DNA of 64,000 nucleotides from Oscheius dolichura. Lineage: Eukaryota; Nematoda; Chromadorea; Rhabditida; Rhabditidae. Below, piece by piece: positions 1-11,300 of the stretch. The position numbers and the translations under genes are program-made. The number at the start of each line of letters is the position of its first letter. The first letter of the stretch is position 1. The notes under the pieces are model-generated. The model worked only from the letters and a program-made list of their open reading frames with translations. It ran no database searches and was not told where the DNA came from. Where the stretch lies: positions 1,984,001 through 2,048,000 of the forward strand of contig OW051496.1 of the NCBI GenBank assembly GCA_932521035.1. Direction: 5' to 3'.

Positions 1-127
1 CGAAAATCCACAGTAAGCTTATTAGGTCCCTGACAATTCCTTAATGTCTTTGGAGAAAGCAGATCTCTCAGGGCAAATCAGAAAAGAAAACTGTGTGGTT
101 ATTTTTGACAGTAGACTATTGTTTTAG

Positions 128-2312
128 ATTTTGATAATCGGAGGAGAAAAAAATGAAACAGAATTCGCTGGTATGGCTGTATTGAGCGCTGACAGATCAG
201 AATGGATAGAATTAAATTTGAAACTGCCTCATAAGGCTCAACTTAGTGGAGTAGTATATCTCAACGGAGAAATCTATCTATTCGGCGGTGCCAATTATCG
301 TAAAGATTTGTATAAATTGGACAAAAATATGAAATGGATACGACTGGCTGATATGAATGAGAGGCGGAGATTTATTACGAATAGTTGTTTGGAATGGAAT
401 GGATACATTTGGGTATTTGGAGGACGGAATGAAAATGATGAATACTTAAAAAGTGTGGAACGATATGATCCGAAGGAGGATAAATGGACACAGATGCCGT
501 AAGTATTGTTTGCCTCTTATTTTCCGGGGAATGTCCTATCCTTTAGTACCAGTACTTTCTTTTTGGTAACACTTTCCCTGCCTTCAATAAAATGTTGAAA
601 ATACCATAAAGTTTTAGAGAAATGGAAACTGCTAGATCTTGGGCTGCTACAGCATTATGGAATGATAAAATAATTATTTCTGGTGGATGGGATTCTGAGA
701 AGACCGTTACAAAAACAATGGAATGTTTTGATCCGGAAGATGGTTGTTGGGCTAGGCTTCCCAATATGCCGACATATAGTGGCGGCCATTCTCTCGTCTC
801 TTATAGAAATAAGCTCATTCTAATCGAAGGAGCTGGTAATGGACCATATGACACAGTTTGGGAGCTAGACCCTCAACAACCAAATGCTGAATGGAAACCG
901 CTGCCACCAATGAAATATCCTTCCTATCGCTTCGCTGGAATAGTCCTTGACAATGAAATCTATGCAATTGGTGGGCAGCAAGGAGGAAAATTGCCAGACT
1001 TGAGTCGAGTTGAAATATTCGATGGAGAACGGTGGAGAGATGGGCCGTCTCTTCCTTATACTTCGCGTTGTATGTCCTCTGTGGTTATTCTCCAACACTT
1101 TGCTGTTCGTCTTTGTCAGTTTCAATCAAAAACTGTGAGTTTCTTTTTGACAGTAGACTATTGTTTTAGATTTTGATAATTGGAGGACTGAAAAATAATA
1201 AGACAGAATACGCTGGTATGGCAGTATTGAGCGGTGACCGGTCAGAATGGATAGAATTAAAATTGAAACTACCTTATGAGGCTAATGGTAGTGGAGCAAT
1301 CTATCTCAATGGGGAACTCTATCTATTCGGCGGTGCCAATTATCCTAAAGCGTTGTATAAATTGGACAAAAATATGAAATGGATACGACTGGCTGATATG
1401 AATGAGGGACGAAGAGGGATTGAAAATAACTGTTTGGAATGGAATGGATACATTTGGGTATTTGGAGGCAGGAATGAAAAGAATGAATTTCTAAAAAGTG
1501 TGGAACGATATGATCCGAAGGAGGATAAATGGACACTGATGCCGTAAGTAGAGTTTGCCTCTTATTTTCCGGGGAATGTCCTATCCTTTCGTACCAGTAC
1601 GTTCTTTTTGGCAACACTTTCCCTGCCTTCAATAAAATGTAGAAGATTGCCAGAGTATTTTAGAGAAATGGAAACTGCTAGAGCTTGGGCTGCTACAGCA
1701 TTATGGAATGATAAAATAATAATTTCTGGAGGATGGATTGCTGAGAAGACCGTTACAAAAACAATGGAATGTTTTAATCTCAAAGATGGTTGTTGGGTTG
1801 ATTTTCCCCATATGCCGACAGCTAGTGGTGGTCATTCTCTCGTGTCTTATAAAAATAAGCTCATTCTAATCGGAGGAACCGGTAAAGGAACATATAACAC
1901 CGTCTGGGAAATGGACCCTCAACAAACATATTCTGAATGGGAACCGTTGCCACCAATGAAATATCCTTCCTATCACTTCCCTGGAATAGTCCTTGACAAT
2001 GAAATCTATGCAATTGGTGGAAATCAAGGAGACAATTTGCCAGACTTGAGTCGAGTTGAAATATTCGATGGAGAACGGTGGAGAGATGGGCCGTCTCTTC
2101 CTTATACTTCGCGTTGTATGTCCTCTGTGATTATTCCCCAACACTTCGCCGATCGTCTTTGTCATTTCACAAAAGATAATTCGAATAAATGCATTGTATC
2201 CTACTTTTTTCTCATATTTTCTTCGGCTGCCCCAAGAAAATTAACGCGTCATTCCGGTAAAATTAGATGCTCCCGAGAACGCGTTTTGCAGAAAGATAAA
2301 ACCGTCCTCTAA
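128..2312 (+). CDS. Gene A: double kelch-propeller protein (5' end outside window)
   Basis: Two consecutive kelch units, each of two exons: 128-498 + 618-1134, then 1170-1543 + 1664-2312. Each first exon opens with ATT TTG ATA AT(C/T) after a tttag acceptor and ends in ATGCC before gtaagt; the second exon supplies the A that completes Pro. Blades carry the kelch signs: double Gly, Tyr-Asp-Pro and the Trp of 'DKWT.MP'. A 35-base gtgagt...ttttag intron (1135-1169) would join unit 1 to unit 2 in phase 0, giving about 12 blades in 637 codons. The alternative is two genes, but unit 2 has no start codon of its own. In unit 1 one double Gly is changed (LILIEG). By analogy with gene C, coiled-coil exons probably lie left of the window. 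Function unknown; kelch propellers bind proteins. Confidence 0.75.
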
Positions 2313-2369
2313 CAGGTTAATTTTGAATGGATTTATTTTCAAGCAAAATCAGCAATATTCCCGATGAAT

Positions 2370-5300
2370 CTAAGACAATAACGGTGTCGTTTCCTGAGTC
2401 CGTTTCCGTTCCCGACAGCAAAAAACAGCAGCAGTTACGAAGATTACGGTAAAGAGGATGATTCCGATGACCAGAGGCAGAGCGACGGAAGAAACACTCT
2501 GAAACAAAATGATTGGTTAGGCTGAAAATTGGCTCCTGACCTGCCGAGTAAGCAACTCATCGTAGTCCTTCATTTCTTTCAGCCAATAGTTCACAACGTC
2601 TTGTCTGTAGCCGGTCATCATTTGTGGGCCAATGTTTTCAAATTTCTTCGACTTTATCTCCATGTAATTGGCTGTTGTTCCATTCAATTTTAGCCAGCCT
2701 GGAAAGAGACAAATTAGACCGAAAATCAGAGCAATTCCAAATGGATTAGGGGGTTAGGAAATGCTCTAATAAAGGTAAAATAAAACTGGAGAATACTGTA
2801 AGGAAAAATTTATTTGTTTTTTTTTGTTAGGAGGATTGGAAAAATGGGGACTGTATCCCGCGGCTAGCGTCTTGTTGTCTCTGATTGAATAAAAAAGGAG
2901 TAGGGGGGCATTTCAGTCTGTGTTCCCATTTTGTTATTCGCATAAATATCAAGAGTCTTTGCAATGAAGGCTCGGTACCCGGTGGTCCGATCCCCCGCAC
3001 CCGTAAAGTCTCGGCAGGCCAAAGATACAGAACTGTATTGAATAAAGATGACCCTCCTGCCGAGACTCTACGGGTGCAGGGAATGGAACAATCGGGGGCA
3101 GAGCCGAATTGAAAATAGGGGACCGTCATTAATTCATCCGCTCATCAATCTTACCTGGCAGGGGCTGATTCCCTTTGATGAAATTGGTCAACATTTGGAT
3201 GTACACCTCCTTGATCACTTCGTCATCCTCATTCAATGGTCTGGGATGGGCCCCGATGAAGAAGGGCATATCCGCCGAATGGGTAGGTACCAAATGTCTG
3301 AAATATACTTTTCCAATCAAAATTCTAAGAATCCTGGGTCCTGAAGCGAACAAGAAAGAAAACGAACAGTTTCATTCGCATCGGGACCCTTTAGGAACAA
3401 ATAAAACCTACGCAAATTCGTATAGCCAAACATTGGCGCCTTTATTTTCCTGTACGGCACTGTAGAAATAGGCAGGGACGAAGACTTCTTGTGATTGGTA
3501 GCTGTAAAACTTGGAAGCGGCTGGAAAGTTAATTTTGAGCTTTATATATATGTTGTTCACAAAATTTTCACACGTTTTGGCTCTAACATGGACAGGGTAA
3601 AAAACTTCCGGGTGCGCAGCGTTACGTAACATATTCTAAGTTTGTGGGGCTACAGATTCTTTTGCCGGGGCGGTTGAGATGTGATCGGCTTCGTTAGAAT
3701 CGTCTTGACGTGCTCTCCAACTAGGTCTTTGAATTTTTGGAATAGACCAAGAAATGACCGAGATACGGATGTCACTCGCGCCTACTCCCAATAGGGGCGG
3801 GCTGAAATTGGGCGTTTTGCCCATGTATGCTGATTTCGAGGGTAAGAAAGAATGTTTTATGCAGCCCATAAAAAATAGCGGGCCCGGAATATGACGCTTC
3901 GTCATTCCGGCTGGTTTTCGCTTCTATAAGAAGGGATAAATGAATAGCTCACGATGGTTCTCATTTCTCCGGTCCGTGATGAATTTCTTCAGTATTTCTT
4001 CCGAATTCTTGAGTCCAATGAATCCTCCCACTTCTATCCCGGAATAATCTTCTTTCTTATAAAATTCTAGCCGAGTAGCCCCGGCTAAAACATTCCGTTT
4101 GGGAGCCGCTTCCAGCCGGGCATGGAAATCTTCGTCTTTTGCAGCTACCGGTGGGTCGAAGGTCAGTCCATAGAGCTCGTAGCCATCTTCCTCGGCTTTC
4201 CTTTGAGCCTGAAGGATCTGCGACTCGGTGAGGTTCTTGAAACAGGCGAAGGAGGCTTCCTCGGTGGCTAGGAGGCACTGAAAATGGAAAGTTTGATTTG
4301 TTTGATGGGTTTTTTGGCGGAAGTTTTACTCGCGCGATAACAACTGAAGGCACCCCTATCTATTGAGTTGGCATAACTAAGCCTCTCTTCAGCGTATTTT
4401 TCACTCTCATCCATCCTTCACTTGTTGAAATTTTAGAGAATACTCGTTTTCAGTGACCAAAATGAGTGAAGATCCGCATTTACAAATGTATGAAGCCCAG
4501 GCAATAGCCATAGAAAAACAATTGGAAATTAATAGACTGAACAAAGAGAAAGAAGAGTTGGAAGAACGATTGAGGAGATTTGAATTGGGAAGGGAGGGTG
4601 AGCTATTTTGAATCTGGATTAAATATATTTTTCTAGGAAAAGCCGAAGAATCTTCCAGTAAACAGACAGACGATGGTGAGCAGTTGAAAATTTTACAAAG
4701 ATTTGAGGAGCTATGTTTGGGCAGCTGTGAAGACCCCATTTTCCAGGTATCCGAAGGGGCGAAGATCCCCGTTTGCAAATGTACGAAGCTCAAGCAATAG
4801 CCATAGAAAAACAACTGGAAAATAATATACTCAACAAGGAGAAAGAAGGGTTGGAGGAGAGATTGAGAAGAATTGAACTAGGAAGAGAGAGTGAGTTATT
4901 TTAGAGCAGAAATAGATTGAATTCGCAGGAAGATCCCAGGAATCCCACAGTAAAAAGTCAGACGATGGTGAGCAGTTGAAAGTTTTACAAAAATTTGAAG
5001 AGCTATATTTGGGTAGCTGTAAAGAATCCATTTTATAGATGACAGAATGAGTGAAGATCCAGTTATGGAAATGTATAAAGCCCAGGCAATAGTAATTGAG
5101 AAGCAGGCCGTAATAGACAGATTAGAAAAAGGAGAAAGAAGAAATGGCAGAGAGATTGAGAAGACTCGAACTGGAAAGTGAGGGTGAGTTATTGTAGAAC
5201 AAAAATAGGGCTGTTTTTTTAAGAAAACGCGGAAGAATCTTCCAGTAAAAACTTAGAAGATGGTGAGAAATTGAAACTTTGGTGAGATTTAGGACACTTT

Positions 5301-8300
5301 AGTTCGGGCAGTTGCAAATGAACCAAGAAATGACCTACAAAATAGCAAGTTTGATCAAAATACGGTAGTGAACTTTTCTGAAATCTCTGACTCTATAGAA
5401 AAGACGGTGGGCGGCGTCTATCCCCCACCGGCTAACGTTGATAACCGAAATAGTCCGGAATATTCAATCGGAGGAGGAGGGATCCTCTGTGACCAGGCCG
5501 GTAGAAATACCCAGTCTCCGAGGGATCTAGTCACCTGGGAGCAGAGGGAAAGAGAGGATTATTTGAGGTGAAGAAAAAGGAAAGAGCCACAGTTAGACAG
5601 CCATTTATAGACAAACGACGACGGAAGTCCAGGGACAGTCGTATCCGCCGCCACGGATCAGGATTTATGATAATATCCAGTCATCACGACGACATGGAAT
5701 TGTGGGGCTACCTCTGAGACAAGAGGCTCAACCCAGGCCAAGCCAAATTTGTGCCACCTTTGGTAAGAATTTGAAGGAAAACATGGAGAAAAGGGGAATT
5801 TTAGTGTCTCCAAATAGAAACGATTCCATAATCCCGCAACAAATGAGAAAAAAAGAAGGGCCGATCCTGGTTACTGTAGCAATGGACACGAAAGACCCCC
5901 GGTAAGGGAATTCCCCCTTTGAGCAGAAAGTTCTCAATTTCGAATAATTCCACCCCATCAAAGAGCTATAATTGAAGACGGCGCCAATCATTTGAGGCAA
6001 CAGAACCACAGACATCCTTCGGTTGGTTTTTATTGGAAGAAAATGAGAAGAAATGGAATATTTTTAGCCACGATATGAACCACCGCCGCATCTTCCAGCT
6101 GACGGCTATAAAAACCAAGATTATGGAGATGACTGGGACGGGGAGACGCGTATAATGACCACTACTCAATCAGGTTTTACTCAATATACTGGAATGGATT
6201 TTAGATGGAACAGCTAGCCGTAGTTGGCTGATCTTCCTTCTCGCCTAATAAATATTAAACTCTATTCTTTTCTCTTTCTGTTGTTCATCATCTAGGGCAG
6301 ATAAAATAATGCTTCTCTTCAAATATTATGACTAGTCGCACAGAAACGTTTCCAAAACAGAGCGGAATACCGTTCACTTTTTAAAGTTTAAAGACCTCAT
6401 TCAATAAAGCTAAAGACTCGCCTTCCTACCAAGATAACGAGCAGAATGACTTGTTATCAGTTGAGTTGGCATCAACGATTTCCCTTTTCAGCCTATTTTC
6501 TCAGTCTCATTACATCCTCCCCCTTGTCAAAATTACTTATCCAATTCCAGCCGTCAAAATGAGTGACGATCCACTTTTGCAAATGTACGAAGCCCAAGCG
6601 ATCGCAATTGAGCAACAGGCGGTGATAGACAGGTTGGAAAGGGAAAAAGAAGAAATGGCGGAGAGATTAAGAAGACTGGAAATGGGAAGGGAGGGTGAGT
6701 TGGTTTAGAGGAGGAAATTTGGTAATTCCAGGAAAACCAGGGTCCTCCAATGAAAAAATTGAACAATCATCCAATAAAAAACTTGATGACGGTGAGAAAG
6801 TGAAACGTTTATAGAAATCGTGGGTTTTCAGTTTGGGCAGCTGTAAATGAGCTAAAGAATAACTTGCAAAACAAATGTACAGACATGAATAACTTATTGG
6901 AACGGACTCGGGCCGATGTGAACAGTTTACAACAAAGGATGAATGAGAATTCGATAAAAAGTAGAGTTTGTTTACGGAATTCTCAATTCTAATTCCAGTT
7001 GATCAAATACAAAATACTGTAACCCAACAAGCGGAACGGTTTGATTGTAAAGTGGAGAGTATTATTAACCATATAAAAGGGGAAACAGTAGGTTACTCGA
7101 TAATTTGGAAGGCATGGCTTTAGATTTTGATTATGGGAGGAATGATTAATAATAATAAGAACTACGCTGGTATGGCAGTATTGAGCGGTGACCGGTCGAA
7201 ATGGATAGAATTAAATTTGAAACTACCTTATGAGGATCTTGGTAGTGGAGCAGTCTATCTCAACGGAGAAATCTATCTATTCGGTGGTATCAGAAATTCT
7301 AAAGCTTTGTATAAATTGGACAAAAATATGAAATGGATACGACTGGCGGATATGAATGAGGGACGCGCAAGGATTACAAATAGTTGTTTGGAATGGAATG
7401 GATGTATTTGGGTATTTGGAGGAGATGATGAAAAGGGTGAAGAATTAAAAAGTGTGGAACGATATGATCCGAAGGAGGATAAATGGACACGGATGCCGTA
7501 AGTATTGTTTGCCTCTTATTTTCCGGGGAATGTCCTATCCTTTAGTATCAGTACGTTCTTTTTGGTAACACGTTCCCTGCCTTCAATAAAATGTTGAAAA
7601 TACCATAAAGTTTTAGAGACATGGCAACTGTTAGATCTGGGGCTGCTACAGCATTATGGAATGATAAAATAATTATTTCTGGTGGATGGATTGCTGAGAA
7701 GACCGTTACAAAAACAATGGAATGTTTTAATCTGGAAGATGGTTGTTGGGTTGAATTTAACGATATGCCGACAATTAGTGGCGGCCATTCTCTCGTCTCT
7801 TATAAAAATAAGCTCATTCTAATCGGAGGAGCTGGTAATGGAACATATAACACCGTCTGGGAGCTGGATCCTCTACAACTAAATGCTAGATGGAAACTGT
7901 TGCCATCAATGAATTTTCTACAATCAAATACTGAATGGAAACGGTTGCCACCAATGAAATATCCTTCCTATCACTTCCCTGGAATAGTCCTTGACAATGA
8001 AATCTATGCAATTGGTGGATATCAAGGAGTAAATTTGCCAGACTTGAGTCGAGTTGAAATATTCAATGGAGAACGGTGGCGAGATGGACCGTCTCTTCCT
8101 TATACTTCGCGTTGTATGTCCTCTGTGATTATTCCCCAACACTTCGCCGATCGTCTTTGTGCTTACAAACCATAATAAAGAATCTGTATATGTTATTTCA
8201 TAACATACCGGCATGATTGGAAACCGACAGCGTCTGCCATAGTTACAGCCATACATGGGCAAAACGCCCAATTTCGGGCGCGCGCTCATGTATGGTTACA

Positions 8301-11300
8301 GCACATTCAACGCGTTTTCCTCCAAATAGTCTGTCAAGAAAAAAGACGACATTCAAGGTCTAACTCGCCGAGAACAAATTTTAGTGGTAGAGCTCACTCA
8401 CAGATAATTTTTAAGCGACCAAGAAGAAATAACGGCCAGTAACTTCGGCCAGCTGCTAAACCGTTAGACCTTCAATGCCGTCTTTTTTCTTGACAGACTG
8501 ACTATATTTTGGTAATTTCCCAAAAACATAGTTGTCAAAAAAAGAAAAAAATGTTTTCGTGGTCGAACGAGCTGACTGTTCCAAGTGGATAAAGAATCGG
8601 AACGCCCCTTATCGGTGCCAGTTAGTCGCCATCGGAGAAACATTTCTCTCCAGATGTTCCTTGTTTCCATTTCTTCAACCTCTACATCATTTTCCAGGAA
8701 AGTGAAAGACTGTCGGTGAAAAGAGCGTCGTGTTTCCATGATGTCAGACAGTGTACCCCTACCCAGAAGTAAAAAGTCAATAACAAAGGACGACATATCC
8801 GATCCGTATAATTTCCAGTCTGTTTTTTTTCCCATAAATTTACATTGCAAATTTCTAGGCATGTAGCCCACGTTGGCTCGGATTTTAGATTAGAAGTTGT
8901 TGCAAATGCCATAAACCCGAGACTACCCCCCGGTGGACAGGCCTTTTCACATCTGGCTAATAATTACGAAGCAGTACAGCGACAAGAGACGATACCAGAC
9001 AGTCAATGGGAAGACATGTCTCCGCCTACGGTGAGTACAAGAAATTTTTTCGCCCTGCTAGCAATGGCAATCGAAAAACTGAAAAACTGGCAGAGGCTGA
9101 ATAAGAAACATTGTTTTTTTGAGGTTTTCAGGGACTATCAGGAACCTTATTTAGTTACGGTAGGCGCGCCATCAAAATTTCACGAATTCGTAATATTTTT
9201 ACGGAATATGTCACCATAGACGTTCAGGAAATGTCAAAAAACGAGAAAAAAAAATCAAAAATTCGTGTTCCGCCAAAGCGCGCCAAAGGCGGAGGACGCT
9301 AGTTAGTTCAGTCGCTGCGGGACCCGCTACCGGAAAAAAAGGTCCCTGACAGTCCCTTTAAAAGTGGGAATTTCGAAGAGTCGGCGGCAATTCATAAATC
9401 TAATTTTTTTTCCTACCTTCTGACTACTCATACGTTTGGATAGGCCGCAATCCTGAAAAGTTCCAGATTTTCACCTGCTCTCCCAAGCTGAAAATCTCAA
9501 AAACAGCCTTTCCTATGTCATTTTCAAATTGTCATAATTTTTTACTTTTTCAGCAATATTCCAAAATTCCAAGTGTAGCCAATGCAAACCGGCAAGTTCG
9601 ACTTTCCTAGAAACAAAGTTTTTCCCGAAATAAACGAGGAATTCCGAAAAAATCGTTTTTTGCTAAGTTATAAAAGGCTGCCAGAGAAATTTTGGGTCCC
9701 GACTGGAATGTTGAATTTGCTGTGGGAATTTTTGGCAGACAAAACTCTACTAGACACACTTTATCGCAAAGCATTTGGACGAGAAACAAGCGAGATATAA
9801 GCACTTTTTTGTAGGAATGTTCGCCCGCCCTGATACAAAGGGAAAGTGAGGAATTGGAAGAGAGCTTGGGGAGGGTTGAACTGAAAGACGAGTACGGTAT
9901 TTGCTCAAGACAGTCAGGTACATCACATTCTTTAGTTTCCCAGTAGAGACGCTCATTTTTCAGGGAATTCTATCACTTCCAGCAGGATTTCCGAAGAGTA
10001 CGGTAAGAAATTTTGTTATTAGAGATTGTCATCAACCAGCTATCACGAGTACTTTTAGTAGCACTCAGGAGTTTTAAAATCACAGATTTTTTGTTCATAT
10101 CGGGAAAGGGAAACATTCACAGCCGGATTGAGCAGAATTCAGAGACCCGTTCGGCTTCTTTCGATTCCGCTAGCGGAAGCAGATTCCGGAAACCGTCAGT
10201 TTTTGTTTCGGGCCGAAAGAAATTACTTCCGATCTTCTTGCATAGTCAGTCCAGGTGGCACCTTATCAGACCTCTTATCAGAAAAAAAAACAACAGAACG
10301 TTTCTTTACCAGAAGCCCTCGAAAATTAAAGGAACTAGGAGGGACCGTGAGCGCAAGGGTCTCGCCGCGACTTCGTTCTTTTGGCCTTTGGCGCGCATGC
10401 GTTTTTGGCCTTGTTTTCTTATTTTTGCATTTTTTTTTCGTCTCGGGTTCGATCCTTCTGTATATCAACATCATTTTTGCATTTTTTTTGCATAGAAATT
10501 ACATGAAATTATGAAGACCACCTCTAAATAATTGCAAAAATGATGTTGACATATAGTTCTTTTGCTCCGGATAATTTCGGATAACGGATAATCGGATAAA
10601 AAAGTACCGGATTATCCGCACATCCCTGTTCGGGATGAGGAAGCTTGCTTTCCGTTTGGATACGGTAGCCAAACATTTCCTGGCAACGAATAAGACAAGG
10701 CTTCGGGGGAAAGATAAAATCTAATCAGCTTCCTTTTAGTCGGGAAGCCATACGAGGACCCCGCTCTGGCAATATGCAAGGCGCAGGTGTTAGCAGCTGA
10801 CAAGACACTAAAAACAGTGGAGAAGAAACGAAAGGAGGAATTGAAAAAAGTAATAGTTGAGCTGGAGAGCAAGAGTAAGCTGTTCAACAATTAAAACCTT
10901 ATGATATTTTAGTTAAAGCAACTCCTGTCAGTAGATCTACATCTGAAGTCGGTGAGAAATAGAACGATTCCTTTATAATTCAAAGTTTTGCAGGTCGGCC
11001 GTCTGTGAGGGATTTACGAAGCCGGTATGAAGAAGCGGCCACGATACAGCTCCAGCGCTGGAGCGATAATTCTCAGCAAAAAAATTATGAGAGCTCAACA
11101 CAAAGTAAGTTGAAAAGGGCTCATTGGCTTTTGGGAAATTTTCAAAATTAAGAAATTTTGACTGTAAAATGATTCCGAAGCGCAGCACTCTCCCGTTAAA
11201 AGTGGACTATAACTTTTCTTTTTAGTTAATCGTCCTAAAAGCGCCATCGGACTAGGAGTTTTCCCGCCTCCTGCAGAAAACACTCCTCCGCCGCCATCCC

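Noticed and set aside
3129-3353. Esterase exon extended upstream to 3353
   Set aside because: The acceptor tatatttcag at 3298 gives the right phase and the family sequence EF-A-HLVPTHSAD; the extension adds unrelated residues.
8464-8871. 135-codon minus-strand frame
   Set aside because: It begins inside the right end of a MITE and runs into AT-rich text; no domain or splice site fits.
10013-10514. Overlapping 160- and 128-codon plus-strand frames
   Set aside because: They lie in intron 2 of gene D, cross a SINE-like tail and have no splice or homology support.
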